Source: DATAES01 sp963802415 (GTDB lineage Bacteria > Actinomycetota > Acidimicrobiia > Acidimicrobiales > JACDCH01). From it: a stretch of DNA of 64,000 bases. Below the pieces are notes generated by a model. It was not told the origin of the DNA. It did no database searches and saw only the letters and a list, made by a program, of their open reading frames with translations. Below are positions 19,101-25,169 of the stretch, piece after piece. Positions within the stretch are counted from its first letter, which is position 1, and each line of letters begins with the position of its first letter. Made by a program: the position numbers and the translations under genes. The DNA lies in the NCBI GenBank assembly GCA_963802415.1, contig CAWDIH010000001.1:248001-312000 (forward strand). The letters are read 5' to 3'.

Positions 19101-20501
19101 AGGGGTCGGCGTGGCCGAGAGGTGCCACATATTGGGCGTCGCGGGAGCGTTGCCGACGGTGTTCACGACCCGCTTCGCCAGCGTCAGCGAGGGCGCCTGG
19201 TTGCTAATCGTGCAGTCGGCCGCGACAGTCACCCCCGCCGGCAGCAGACCGGTCGGCGCCACGACGAAGGTGTTTGCGTTCGGGGTGCCGTCAGGGTTGG
19301 TCAGCACCACGGTTGCGGGCGTGGCTTTGAGGTTCGCGTCAAGGACGGCCGGGTTGAAGTAGTTGCAAGCAACCGATTGGCGCGACCACGGTGGCGGTAG
19401 CGGGAGATTCTCGACAAGGCGGTAGCCACCCGCCGCGAAGATGTTCGAGAAGTTGTCGGTGGGCGAGGTGGGAACCGTCAACGACCCGGTCAGCACCGAA
19501 AGCGATGGGTCCGAATCAAGGTTCGGCGCGACGAGCGGCGTGTTGTCCTGCACCGGACCGCCGTCGACACGATTGAGGTTGTAGGTGAATGTGGCCGCTG
19601 TATCCAGAACGGCCGGCGTCGTGGCCTTCGTGATCCGGACCGCCGAGCAGTTCGAGATCTGGAGCGGTGGTAGTCCGACGAAGTCCTCGAGGTCGGCGTT
19701 GCCGTTGCCCGCCCGAGTGACCACGTAGTTCGACACGACGGAGGTGCACGTCTGCGACGTCGGCAGGACACCGGCCGCGGTGAGGTCGACCGCGAACTCG
19801 CCGAACGCCGGCGAGTTGCCCAGCTCGACCTGACTCTGGAACGCGCTCGCTGGCGGCGCCGGCACTTTGGGGACCCACGCGCTCCCGTTCCACGAGAGGA
19901 GTTCGACCGACGTGCCAGAATTGGGGTCGAAGTTGAAATGGACGAGGGTGATGGTGCTCTTGGTCTGGCCGCCGATCAACGGGACGAAGAAGGACATGTC
20001 GCCGGGGACGGCGTTGCGCCGCCAGCCTCCGTAGAGGACGTAGTGAATCGAGGAGACACCGCCCTCGGTGAAGTTGACGGGCTGCCACGCGACGAAGGCC
20101 TGACAGATGTTGTTCTTGATGGTGATGTTGTCCGGCGTCGGGTTCGGTGCGAACCAGTCGAACTCGTCCAACTTGCCAGTGACCGCGCTCGGGTCTGGGT
20201 TGATGCACGCCTCGATGGGCTGGGCGGCGTCCTGCAGGAAGGACGCCGCGTTGGCCCAGTCGATCCCCGCCCCGCCACTTGGAGGCGTCGGACCGTTGAC
20301 CGCCTGGTTGGCGTCGATCTCGAAGTTCGTCAGGCCGCCGAGCGCGGCGTGCGCGTCGGGTTGCTTCGGAATCTCGACGAGGACGCTGACGACGAGCAGT
20401 AGGGCGAACGCGCCGAGCAACCGACGTCTTCCGAGGCGCGGGCCGGACCGACCCAGAGCCCGACGAGATCGTGCGTGCCGGCCCGCGGCAGCGCGCGTCA
20501 C
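7134..20501 (-). CDS. Giant secreted repeat protein with LAxTG-type sorting signal
   Basis: One uninterrupted frame of about 4,455 residues. GTG 20501 is proposed because an Arg-rich n-region, the hydrophobic stretch LLGAFALLLVVSVLV and an Ala-His-Ala cleavage site follow; starts further upstream give an unlikely N-terminus. A mature N-terminal domain of about 400 residues comes first. Next come SpaA/prealbumin-like segments, then about 29 repeats of 90-130 residues each opening with KTW or a variant and usually carrying a Cys pair. A DUF11-like domain follows (PFNYTITVTNEGP). The end is LARTG, a hydrophobic segment and RRRARSPA, as for class E sortase substrates. It is probably a wall-anchored fibrillar adhesin or stalk; the ligand is unknown. 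Confidence 0.85.
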   Translation of the reverse strand: MTRAAAGRHARSRRALGRSGPRLGRRRLLGAFALLLVVSVLVEIPKQPDAHAALGGLTNFEIDANQAVNGPTPPSGGAGIDWANAASFLQDAAQPIEACINPDPSAVTGKLDEFDWFAPNPTPDNITIKNNICQAFVAWQPVNFTEGGVSSIHYVLYGGWRRNAVPGDMSFFVPLIGGQTKSTITLVHFNFDPNSGTSVELLSWNGSAWVPKVPAPPASAFQSQVELGNSPAFGEFAVDLTAAGVLPTSQTCTSVVSNYVVTRAGNGNADLEDFVGLPPLQISNCSAVRITKATTPAVLDTAATFTYNLNRVDGGPVQDNTPLVAPNLDSDPSLSVLTGSLTVPTSPTDNFSNIFAAGGYRLVENLPLPPPWSRQSVACNYFNPAVLDANLKATPATVVLTNPDGTPNANTFVVAPTGLLPAGVTVAADCTISNQAPSLTLAKRVVNTVGNAPATPNMWHLSATPTPPGAAIDYGPGTSTGMTKVVAPSTYTLAETPNTTPAPPAGYIASAWTCVDAAGNPVTVSGGNQVTLGATANVTCTISNTADDLARLTLQKTVVGGTATEGQFTLTAQQSANNPGSIDGSAISGIEGALAVTDRHVTRGTFSLSETGPPGYVESWLCTNGAGATVSTTNQVEIPTNFTDPNQLVITCTVTNTTTAIDVNVTGAATNPAGRPHTFTLTATRVAPPGPLTGALLDLTFSNPALVIANTCQTAPGTNASGQCTVTVNSTSPGPFTITVNGFTNQGPNGPLPGQPFTLPAPVSSNKLWTTYHVEGESAVNLVGDTPHVFTLSGFQNDGTGESALPAGSVISYTWSGAGTVSPAGQCTVNGSGTCDVTVSAAANEPETSTLTVTSITVSLPNGLGGSTSHTLSVGDQALSVPLPALTKSWIAFRVRVEPSEQVNLVGQPHTFTVTAEFAATPGVWQPVSGGSVVLEWTSAVADAGSPTTCPALSAAGTCTFTVVQGTPPEPGTGTLQVTGLTVTIGGQTTTLTDDLGSSTLDLSAATGQKSWVLIDVTITPGADNLAGEPHTFTVQVTGTDGDGPFVDGGVPGATVTSSVVSAVGGATVTGDTCTTPGTNATGQCTITVTAPASGSIELQLEQVTVTIDGQEFVIDLVPGARGVRADAVLPIRTDKVWWQYRVILSDDAINPLGVTHTFTATVQRTRDGGANWLPVPTGALLQHQWTDNPVGFSSVNTADSTCLTTGTALDGTCTFEVTATDATTGTLTIQGIASTWLDRNRNGQRGAPTDPIPNPTEFAQEIVTIPQSMFGLGSNLSASKTWWDFAVDVSGPAENPVGTDHTFTLTVQYTDGFGFQPVSPGTTMTYLWSGPAGSAEDTSRSTCDPADASGTGDPGPGQCTVVIESPTVPGTGTLTITGIASTSIPQPTPPPSTVSFTFPTAATPTKTWIAYRAIISASATNLAGSSHPFTITVQEDRGAGFVAVPDGTTLAVVLTDPAKLVSNTCATGTTGGTCTVTVSSTDPGSVTVTPGAITVSLLNGTLLPNGTGVRVPVTVAPGTAAYATPASATKTWVEFRLGVSPSATNLAGVSHTFIVTAEFAVAPDVFQPLTTGLVDFTRTGAGAVAAPTTCPTLGAAGTCTVTVNSADPGVGILTLNGLSSATVTVGGTPTTFTDVNPTTAPNAIGFTSQTATKTWIAYSVTITPTANNPVGTQHDFVITADVQGSGAPVPAVGASIAFTWTGAGTPTPSTSCTTNAAGTCTVSVTSPSAGTGTLTVTSLTDSAGRVVDLTVAGSPGQSLDQTVPLEASKTWLQYRVLLSPSATNLVGVPHTFTATVQQTGITTPTAADWVSVPDATTLTATPSGSGTLDPASTCLTVGTTGGTCQFAVHDAGPGTLTLNVTAIGATTVDGVPFTNIGLSAPASATKTWVSVLVSVTPSSATNLSGDPHTFTVHVDVAGADGTATPHPAEGATVAWTFPGPGTVSADTCATGTTAGTCVVTFDNSAAGSGTFTATSVTVTVSGTPLTVNLTAAAPGQAPGQVVPVTATKTWLSYLVTITPSANNPVSTTHDFVITATVTNGTTTSPAVNASIAFIWSGPGSPVTPSPCVTDANGTCTVSVTSSAAGTGTLQVLNLTDSGGATVDLTVAGMPGQAPGQTVPLTASKTWLQYRVLLSPNATNLTGVPHTFTATVQQTGVANPTEANWTAVPIGTTLTASTTGPGTLNPASSCLTPGTTTGGTCQFVVHDTGPGTLTLTVTAIGATTVDGLPFTNIALSAPAIATKTWLSVLVSVTPPSATNLAGDPHTFTVHVDVAGADGTATALPAEGATVAWTFPGPGTLSADTCATGTTAGTCVVTFTNSGAGAGTFTATSVTVTVNGTPLTVDLTTAGLPGQAPGQIVPVSAAKTWVAYTVTVSPSINNPMGTQHDFVITATATNGTTTTPAANASIEFVWSGAGSLVTPSPCITGANGTCTVSVTSPSAGSGTLTVTSLTDSGGATVDLTVAGMPGQAPGQAVPLTASKTWLQYRVLLSPSATNLVGVPHTFTATVQQTGLANPTGADWTAVPIGTTLTASTTGPGTLDLASTCLTPGTAIGGTCQFVVHDTGPGTLTLTVAAINATTVDGLPFTNIALSAPATATKTWLAYTVTLSPSATNPAGVPHAFTVTATVTDGTTPAPAVNASIAFTWLGAGSLVTPSPCTTNAAGTCTVSVTSPTTGSGTLTVTSLTDSGGRVVNLAVVGAPGQAPGQTVPLTATKTWSQYRVLLTPSATNLVGVPHTFTATVQHTEVPNPTEGDWVSVPDGTTLTASTTGPGTLDPVSSCVTPGTTGGTCQFVVHDAGPGTLTLTVTAINATTVDGLPVSDDIPLSAPATATKTWLAYTVTISPSATNPVGVPHNFVITAAVNSGTSTVPAAGASITFTWSGVGTPTPSSSCTTNAAGTCTVSVTSPSAGSGTLTVTSLTDSGGRVVNLAVVGAPGQAPGQTVPLTATKTWSQYRVLLSANATNLTGVPHTFTATVQHTEVPNPTEGDWVSVPDGTTLTASTTGPGTLDPVSSCVTPGTTGGTCQFVVHDAGPGTLTLTVTAINATTVDGLPVTDDIPLSAPATATKTWVAYTVTISPSINNPVGTQHDFTITATVTDGTTTSPAANASIAFTLSGTGSLVTPSPCTTSATGTCTVSVTSPTAGTGTLTVTSLTDSGNRVVNLTVPAAAGQTPGQVVPLTASKTWVQFRVLLSSNATNLVGVPHTFTAVVQTTGVANPIESDWGLASDGTTLAASTPGPGTIDPASTCLTTGTTLGLCQFIVHDAGPGTLALTVTAIASTSVNAVTFTDILLSAPATASKTWLAYTVTVSPSASNPVGVPHNFTVTATVNDGTSTTAAAGASIAFGWSGAGALVTQSPCTTGTAGTCTVTVTSPSAGSGTLTVTSLTDSAGRVVDLTAAGAPGQAPGQAVPLTASKTWSQYRVLLTPSATNLVGVAHTFTATVQHSEVINPTEGDWTEVPDGTTLAVTPSGSGTLDPASSCLTAGTSGGTCQLIVHDTGAGTLELTVTAIANTTVDGLPVNNIPLSAPATASKTWIAYLVTVSPSANNPVGTQHDFVITATVNDGASTTPAAGASIAFGWLGAGALVTPSPCTTDAPGTCTVSVTSPSAGTGTLTVTSLTDSAGRTVGLTVVGAPGQASGQVVPLTSSKTWLQFRVLLSPNATNLTGVPHTFTATVQQTGVASPAGTDWTAVPDGTRLTATPSGSGTLDPASTCLTVVGTSDGTCQFIVHDTGAGTLTLNVTAIGATTVDGVPFTNIPLSAPASASKTWVAALVSVTPSSATNLSGDPHTFTVHVDVAGADGTSAPLPADGATVAWTFSGSDTVSNDTCATGTTAGTCVVTFNNGGASAGTFSATSVTFTVNGQEFTVDLTTQGTPGQASGQVVPVTATKTWLAYTVTISPTATNPVGTQHDFAITATVTDGTTPAPAANASIAFTWSGAGSLVTPSPCTTTAAGTCTVSVTSPSAGSGTLTVTTLTDSGGRVVDLTVAGAPGQAPGQTMPLTASKTWLRYRVLLSANATNLTGVAHTFTATVQQTDMADADAEWTAVPDGTTLTATPSGSGFLDPASQCLTAGTNGGTCQFIVHDNGPGTLTLDVTAISTTVIDGVPFSDIPLSVPAIASKTWLAYTVTVSPSATNLAGTPHDFAITATMTDGETSTPATNASIAFTWSGTESSTPASACTTDSAGMCTVTVTSSTAGSGTLTVASLTDSAGRLVDLTTAGAPGQAQGQVVPLTATKTWVFANLVVHKTANGATPVAGGDPFNYTITVTNEGPLATSSPVTVTDTIGSGLEFAGTPSMPVSAGSCAPPSGSSMTCTITTLLAVGDTVTIVVPARVAAGTVGPVENVVTADSREDPLCPNGTCPPPPECAAPTTPATQTVAVLASTTAADPSDNQACVLSSVTAAGGTVVPPPVAHSPLARTGPDDLSALLGALLLLSGFGLVVVTRRRARSPA
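7783..18210 (-). repeat. Tandem Ig-like repeat region of the giant protein (about 29 units)
   Basis: Repeat units begin with K[TS]W. Three subtypes are visible. Type A starts KTWLQYRVLLSPSATN and ends with TVDGxPFTNI. Type B starts KTWLAYTVTVSPSATN and carries TSLTDSGGRVVDL. Type C starts KTWVSVLVSVTPSSATN and carries HVDVAGADG. A and B alternate through most of the C-terminal half, with three C units interspersed. The seven most N-terminal units are divergent. This polarity suggests repeated duplication or gene conversion near the 3' end of the gene. Confidence 0.85.
11294..12472 (-). repeat. Near-identical 702-bp-period duplication inside the giant gene
   Basis: The stretch beginning at 11294 recurs at 11996 with only scattered base changes over several hundred bases. 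For example, GGGATGTCGTCG is followed by GTG in one copy and CTG in the other. The period of 702 bp equals 234 codons, about one A+B repeat pair, so the frame is preserved. This looks like a recent in-frame duplication and is a likely assembly hazard. Confidence 0.8.
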
Positions 20502-20832
20502 TTCGTGCGTCCCGCCCGTCGGGCTCCTCGTGACACGAGACCCCTCCCTGCCGCTGCTCGGCCGCCGGCGACCGATCGGGTTTTGCGTCCAAGTCGGTTT
20601 CGTGCGGCATTCTCGACCATTGCGCCGCAGTTGGACATCACCCTGTTCGGGTGGTTTGGGCGAAGTTAACACTTTGCTGTGATGTGATCGCGGTGTCCTG
20701 AGATGGCTGCAGGCATCCGCATCTGCAACGGAGATCGACACGGACACGCCACCACCCCGCGCAGTTGATCCGACCTCGCTGACCGCGGTCCTCGCCGAGG
20801 CGTGGTCGATCGACGCCGGAGATCTCGAGTAC

Positions 20833-21741
20833 GTGCCCAAGGGAGTCGGCAGTTACCACTGGCGCGCCGTGGACAACGGCCGAGCGCGCTACTTCATCAC
20901 GGTCGACGACCTCGACACGAAGCCGTGGCTCGGGCGCGAGCGAAGTTCGACCTTCGAACGCCTTGCTCGTGCGTACGCGACTGCGTGGACGCTGCACCAT
21001 TACGACGGACTCTCGCTCGTCGTCGCGCCGATTCGAGCGGGCAACGATTTGATCGCCGTCCGCTTCGACGACCGGTACACCATCGCGGTGTTCCCCTATG
21101 TGGACGGAACAGCCGGCACCTGGGGGCAGCCGATCGCACCGGATGAGCACACGCTCGTCGCCCGCGAGCTCGCGTACCTCCACAACGCGGAACACGGTCG
21201 ACGGGCAGGCATCGAGCGGCGTCCCCATGCATTGCCCGAGCGAGCCGCGTTGATGGATGCGCTCGAGTCCCTGGGCCGGCCTTGGACGGGCGGTGCATTC
21301 TCCGAGCGGGCGCGCCACGCATTGCACGACAACGTGGCGAGCGTTGTCGTTCGTCTTACGCGGTTCGACGAGCTTGCAGCGCACCTCGATCGCGCAGATG
21401 TCACGCCCGTGGTGACACACGGCGAGCCGCATCCCGGCAACCTCATCTGGACGTCCATGGGTTTGCGCCTCATCGACTGGGATACCGTCGCGCTCGCTGA
21501 ACCAGAGCGCGACTTGTGGATGCTCGGCAACGAACACGCGCACTACTCCGAGGCGACCGGTCACACCCTCGATCCCGCCGCGATGGAGTTCTACGCACTG
21601 GCGTGGACGCTTTCCGACATCGCATCCTTCACCGACCTTTTCCGTGCCGAACACGAGCGCACGCGTTGGGCCGAACAGAAGTGGACGGGGTTCGTGTCGC
21701 TCCTGGAAGGAGGCACGTCACGTCCGTACGGCTCGTCGTGA
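20833..21741 (+). CDS. APH-family phosphotransferase (spectinomycin-phosphotransferase-like)
   Basis: A cytoplasmic kinase-fold enzyme that probably phosphorylates a small molecule. The catalytic loop is THGEPHPGNL, and the metal-binding segment LIDWDTVALAEPERDLW follows. The early motif GVGSYHW resembles the G-loop of aminoglycoside phosphotransferase homologues. GTG 20833 is the first usual start in this frame, but protein-like sequence in the same frame (SLTAVLAEAWSIDAGDLEY) continues upstream to about 20760 without an ATG, GTG or TTG. The real start is therefore uncertain: a rare CTG, or an upstream start disrupted by a frameshift. The gene is divergent from the giant secreted protein. 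The substrate cannot be read from sequence. Confidence 0.75.
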   Translation: MPKGVGSYHWRAVDNGRARYFITVDDLDTKPWLGRERSSTFERLARAYATAWTLHHYDGLSLVVAPIRAGNDLIAVRFDDRYTIAVFPYVDGTAGTWGQPIAPDEHTLVARELAYLHNAEHGRRAGIERRPHALPERAALMDALESLGRPWTGGAFSERARHALHDNVASVVVRLTRFDELAAHLDRADVTPVVTHGEPHPGNLIWTSMGLRLIDWDTVALAEPERDLWMLGNEHAHYSEATGHTLDPAAMEFYALAWTLSDIASFTDLFRAEHERTRWAEQKWTGFVSLLEGGTSRPYGSS

Positions 21742-21774
21742 CGCGCTCCGCGGCGCCGAATCTAGGGTGGCGCC

Positions 21775-22188
21775 ATGGCGGCTCCCAGGGAACCCAAAGA
21801 CGTCGTCCGCCGGTTTCTGGATCACGGCTGGAGTCCGGACGGCTGGAACATGGACGTCATCGAAGAGTGCTTCGACGATCGCTACTGGTCGCACACCTGG
21901 CAGGGCGACCTCGCGCACACCGGTGCTCGACAGGGCCGGTTCTTCGCTTCGCTCGAGTTTCTCGAATCGCTCGAGAGCCAACTCGTCGCCGAGGGGGATC
22001 TGGTCGTGCATCGGTCTCGACGACGAGTTCGTCACGTCGGCGAGATCTTCGGTGTCGCGCCGACGGGGCGTGAGGTGGTCGTCGATCACGTGGAGATGTG
22101 GCGCGTCGACAACGGCAAGATCGTCGACCACTGGGGCGGTCTCGGCGCTGGTGGCCAGCTCTATCGAGCGCTGACAACGCCTCTGTAA
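21775..22188 (+). CDS. SnoaL-like / ester-cyclase-type NTF2-fold protein
   Basis: 137 residues with the alpha+beta cone pattern of SnoaL-like polyketide-cyclase-fold proteins. A helix carries VVRRFLDHGW, followed by DRYWSH and a C-terminal sheet VVVDHVEMWRVDNGKIVDHWGG. The MWRVxxGKIVDHW signature is typical of the family. Such proteins bind small hydrophobic ligands or catalyse simple isomerisation and hydrolysis; no specific substrate is evident. It begins 33 bases after the phosphotransferase and may be co-transcribed with it. The start ATG 21775 gives a compact N-terminus. Confidence 0.78.
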   Translation: MAAPREPKDVVRRFLDHGWSPDGWNMDVIEECFDDRYWSHTWQGDLAHTGARQGRFFASLEFLESLESQLVAEGDLVVHRSRRRVRHVGEIFGVAPTGREVVVDHVEMWRVDNGKIVDHWGGLGAGGQLYRALTTPL

Positions 22189-22265
22189 CTCGTCAGCGAG
22201 TGGATGCGGGAAGCAACCGGGCCCCTCAGGCGTTGCATACACACCTTTCCCATGAAGGAACACGT

Positions 22266-23240
22266 ATGACCAGCACCTTCGCCGACGAATCACCCCAACC
22301 GCCCGAAGCCGACGCGCTCGATGCCTACTCCCGCGTCGTCACGTCCGTCGCCGCCGAACTGACACCCAGCGTCGCCGCGCTGCAGGTCGCCCAGCGCGGC
22401 CGCAGCGGTCGCGTCGAAGCAGGCGCCGGCTCCGCGGTCGTCTTCACCGAGGATGGCTTTCTGCTCACCAACGCCCACGTCGTCGGAAACTCGACCGACG
22501 GGACCGCCGCATTCGCCGACGGGACCACATCACCGTTCCGCGTGATCGGCACGGACCCGCTCTCGGACCTTGCCGTCGTCCGCGCCGACGGTCCCACCCC
22601 GCACCAAGCCAAGCTGGGTGATGCCTCGAAGCTGCGCGTCGGACAACTCGTCGTCGCCGTCGGGAACCCGCTGGGATTGTCCGGCAGCGTCACCGCCGGC
22701 GTGGTCAGCGCGCTCGGACGGTCATTGCCGAGTCGGTCAGGCAGCACGACCCGCATCATCGACGACGTGATCCAAACCGATGCAGCACTGAACCCGGGCA
22801 ACTCCGGCGGCGCGCTCGCCGTGTCCTCCGGCGAAGTCGTCGGCATCAACACGGCCGTCGCCGGATTCGGACTCGGTCTGGCGGTGCCGATCAACGACAC
22901 CACACGAAGGATCGTGGCCTCGCTTCTCACTAAGGGCCGCGTCCGGCGGGCCTACATCGGCGTCGCCGGCATGCCGGCCCCGCTCCCGCCCGGCATCGCC
23001 GAACGAACGGAGCAGCGAGTCGGGCTCCGCGTGCTCGAAGTCGTCACGGGCGGACCCGCGGCGCGCGCCGGCATCAAGCAAGGCGACATCATCGTCACGG
23101 CCAGCGGCCAACCCATCGCCGGAGCCCAGTCGCTCCAGGGACTGATGTTGGCCGACACCATCGGCTCGAGGGTTCCGATCACCGTCGTTCGCAACGGCGC
23201 GCTCGTCGACGTCATCGTGACACCCACCGAGCTCACGTAG
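22266..23240 (+). CDS. HtrA/DegP-type serine protease with PDZ domain, no export signal
   Basis: A trypsin-like protease of 324 residues. The catalytic triad is visible: His71 in LTNAHVV, Asp101 in PLSDLAVV and Ser180 in NPGNSGGAL. A PDZ domain from about residue 225 (LEVVTGGPAARAGIKQGD) should recognise substrate C-termini. ATG 22266 is preceded by GAAGGAA at good spacing. Most HtrA proteases are periplasmic or membrane anchored. Here the N-terminus is acidic and polar with no signal peptide or membrane segment, so a cytoplasmic protein quality-control role is likely. It is a stand-alone gene and no two-component or sigma partner is adjacent. Confidence 0.88.
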   Translation: MTSTFADESPQPPEADALDAYSRVVTSVAAELTPSVAALQVAQRGRSGRVEAGAGSAVVFTEDGFLLTNAHVVGNSTDGTAAFADGTTSPFRVIGTDPLSDLAVVRADGPTPHQAKLGDASKLRVGQLVVAVGNPLGLSGSVTAGVVSALGRSLPSRSGSTTRIIDDVIQTDAALNPGNSGGALAVSSGEVVGINTAVAGFGLGLAVPINDTTRRIVASLLTKGRVRRAYIGVAGMPAPLPPGIAERTEQRVGLRVLEVVTGGPAARAGIKQGDIIVTASGQPIAGAQSLQGLMLADTIGSRVPITVVRNGALVDVIVTPTELT

Positions 23241-23300
23241 CCGGTGCGCGATCTCGCGTCTCGTCATGCATCGGAGCCGTCGACGAATCGGGGAGGCGTT

Positions 23301-24315
23301 GTGTCGCGAGTGCTGGTGACGGGTGGGAGTGGGTTTGTCGCGGGCTGGTGCATCGTGCAACTTCTCGAGGCCGGGCACGACGTCGTGGCCACGGTACGTA
23401 GCCCGGAACGCGAGCGCGAGGTTCGTGCCGCACTCGAAGCTCGAGGCGGCACGTCCTCTCGTTTGCAGTTTGCGGTGGCCGATCTCGCAGGCGACCGTGG
23501 ATGGGACGACGCGATGTCCGGGTGCGACTACGTCCTGCACGTAGCCTCGCCGTTGTCAGTCGACGGCGGCGATGCCGATTCGATCGTGTCCGTCGCGCAT
23601 GAGGGGACATTGCGGGTCCTCGACGCGGCCGACCGCGCCCGCGTCGGGCGGGTCGTACTGACGTCATCGTCGCGCGGCGGCAACACCGCACGCGTCACAG
23701 CTGTCGGGAACGGTCGACGAGTGGTGTTGGACCGATGAGGACGAGCCGGGGCTGTCCGCGTATCGGCGTTCGAAGACGCTGGCCGAGCGTGCCGCTTGGG
23801 ACTACGCCGCCCACGGTTCCAGCTTCGAGTTGACGACGGTACTGCCCGCCGCGGTGTTCGGCCCGTCGTTGACAGCCTCGTCGTTGGGTTCGCTACAGAT
23901 CATCGCCGCGCTGTTGGACGGCTCCACGATTGCGATCCCGCGGCTCGGATTCGAGGTGGTCGACGTGAGAGACGTCGCCGCCGCGCATCTACTCGCTATG
24001 ACCACGGCTGATGCGGAAGGTCAGCGCTTCATCGTTGCCGGTGACGTGTTGTGGTTCGCCGACATCGCCCAGATCTTGCGTGAGAACCTCGGTGCAGATG
24101 CGTCGCGAGTCCCGACCGAGACTTTGACCGACGACGCGTTCCGCTCGGTCGTGGAGATGAGTCCCGACCTGCAGACGCTGCTTCCGCTGCTCGGGCGCGA
24201 GTTGCAACATTCCTCGGCCAAGGCTCGGCAAATCCTCGGCTGGCAACCGCAACCGCAGATCGACACCATCGTCGACTCGGCCCGTTGCCTCCTCTCCTTC
24301 GACGCGATCCATTGA
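23301..24315 (+). pseudogene. NAD-dependent epimerase/dehydratase, dihydroflavonol-reductase-like (frameshifted)
   Basis: An extended SDR enzyme split between two frames. GTG 23301, after GGGGAGG, begins VSRVLVTGGSGFVAG, the NAD(P)-binding Rossmann start. The first frame runs to VVLTSS. Sequence then continues sensibly one frame later as AATPHASQLSGTVDEW, then YRRSKTLAERAAW (the active-site YxxxK) and the C-terminal domain ending at 24315. The shift lies near 23668-23676 in a CGCGC-rich run and is explained by one extra base. If that is a sequencing error the gene is intact with about 337 codons; if real, the catalytic half is lost. The substrate is unknown. Confidence 0.75.
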
Positions 24316-24323
24316 TGACCGGG

Positions 24324-24356
24324 TTGACAGCGACCAGATCGTAAGTTGATACTTAC
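24324..24356 (+). promoter_or_regulatory. Promoter with overlapping ArsR operator
   Basis: TTGACA (24324-24329) is followed after 18 bases by GATACT (24348-24353). An inverted repeat GTAAGT-TGAT-ACTTAC (24341-24356) covers the -10 box. Transcription would start within a few bases of GTG 24362, so the mRNA would be leaderless or nearly so. The position suits autorepression by the downstream ArsR protein. Confidence 0.6.
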
Positions 24357-24361
24357 CGTTA

Positions 24362-24682
24362 GTGGCGACGAACGTTCTGGACCGGATCGGCGTACTGGGC
24401 GATCCCACCCGGCGAGCGATCTTCGAGCTCGTGGCCGAGCGCGCCCAGCCGGTCGGCGAGATCGCTGCGCAACTGCCCGTGACGAGGCCGGCGGTCTCGC
24501 AACATCTGAAGGTGCTCAAACAGGCCGGACTCGTCATCGACCACGCGGCCGGCACCAGGCGCATCTACCACGTCGATCCCGAGGGACTCGCAGAGCTGCG
24601 GTCCTACTTCGAACAGTTCTGGAACAAGGCGCTCGACGCGTTCAAGGACGCGGTCGAGCGCCCGAGCAAGGAGGAGCGATGA
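24362..24682 (+). CDS. ArsR-family transcriptional repressor
   Basis: A 106-residue winged-helix regulator. VLGDPTRRAIFELVAE opens the domain, and the recognition helix lies in VTRPAVSQHLKVLKQAGLV, followed by the wing sequence AGTRRIYHVDPEGL. No metal-binding ELCVCDL-type Cys motif is present, so it belongs to the metal-independent subgroup often paired with SRPBCC proteins. It starts at GTG 24362 directly behind a promoter and palindrome. The stop overlaps the next start (ATGA), so regulator and SRPBCC gene form one operon, a very common actinobacterial pair. Confidence 0.9.
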   Translation: MATNVLDRIGVLGDPTRRAIFELVAERAQPVGEIAAQLPVTRPAVSQHLKVLKQAGLVIDHAAGTRRIYHVDPEGLAELRSYFEQFWNKALDAFKDAVERPSKEER

Positions 24683-25158
24683 CCATCGACACCACTGATA
24701 CCGCGGTCCAAGCGACGACCCTGGTCAACGTGCCCGTGGAGCGAGCTTTCGAGGTCTTCACCTCGGAGATCGGAACGTGGTGGCCACCCGAGCACCACAT
24801 CCTCCAAGCCGAGCTCGCGGAGATGGTCTTCGAACCGCGCGTGGGCGGGCATGTCATCGACAGCGGCGTCGACGGCAGCGAGTGCCGCTGGGCGCGCGTG
24901 CTGGTCTACGAACCGCCTGCGAGGGTGGTGATCAGCTGGGACATCAACCTCGAGTGGCAGATCGAGCACGACCCCGCGCGCACGAGCGAGATCGAGATCA
25001 ACTTCGTAGAGGAAGAGCCCGGACGGACACGCGTGGTCCTCGAGCATCGACATCTCGATCGCCACGGCGCCGGCTGGGAGCAGATGCGGGAGGCGGTCGG
25101 CTCACCGAATGGCTGGAACTCCGGCCTCGAGCGCTTCGCGGCGCGGGCTGCCGCATAG
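24679..25158 (+). CDS. SRPBCC (AHSA1-like) domain protein
   Basis: 159 residues with the START/Bet v1-like fold typical of activator-of-Hsp90 homologue domains. VNVPVERAFEVFTSEIGTWW at the start is the family signature, and ITWD-like VVISWDIN, EIEINFVEEEPGRTRVVLEH and the C-terminal helix GWNSGLERFA follow. Members bind hydrophobic ligands; the specific role is unknown. It overlaps the ArsR gene by four bases and is followed 11 bases later by a YciI-like gene. The three-gene set (regulator, SRPBCC, YciI) is a recurring arrangement thought to answer a small-molecule stress. Confidence 0.88.
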   Translation: MTIDTTDTAVQATTLVNVPVERAFEVFTSEIGTWWPPEHHILQAELAEMVFEPRVGGHVIDSGVDGSECRWARVLVYEPPARVVISWDINLEWQIEHDPARTSEIEINFVEEEPGRTRVVLEHRHLDRHGAGWEQMREAVGSPNGWNSGLERFAARAAA

Positions 25159-25169
25159 CGAGCGCGTGC

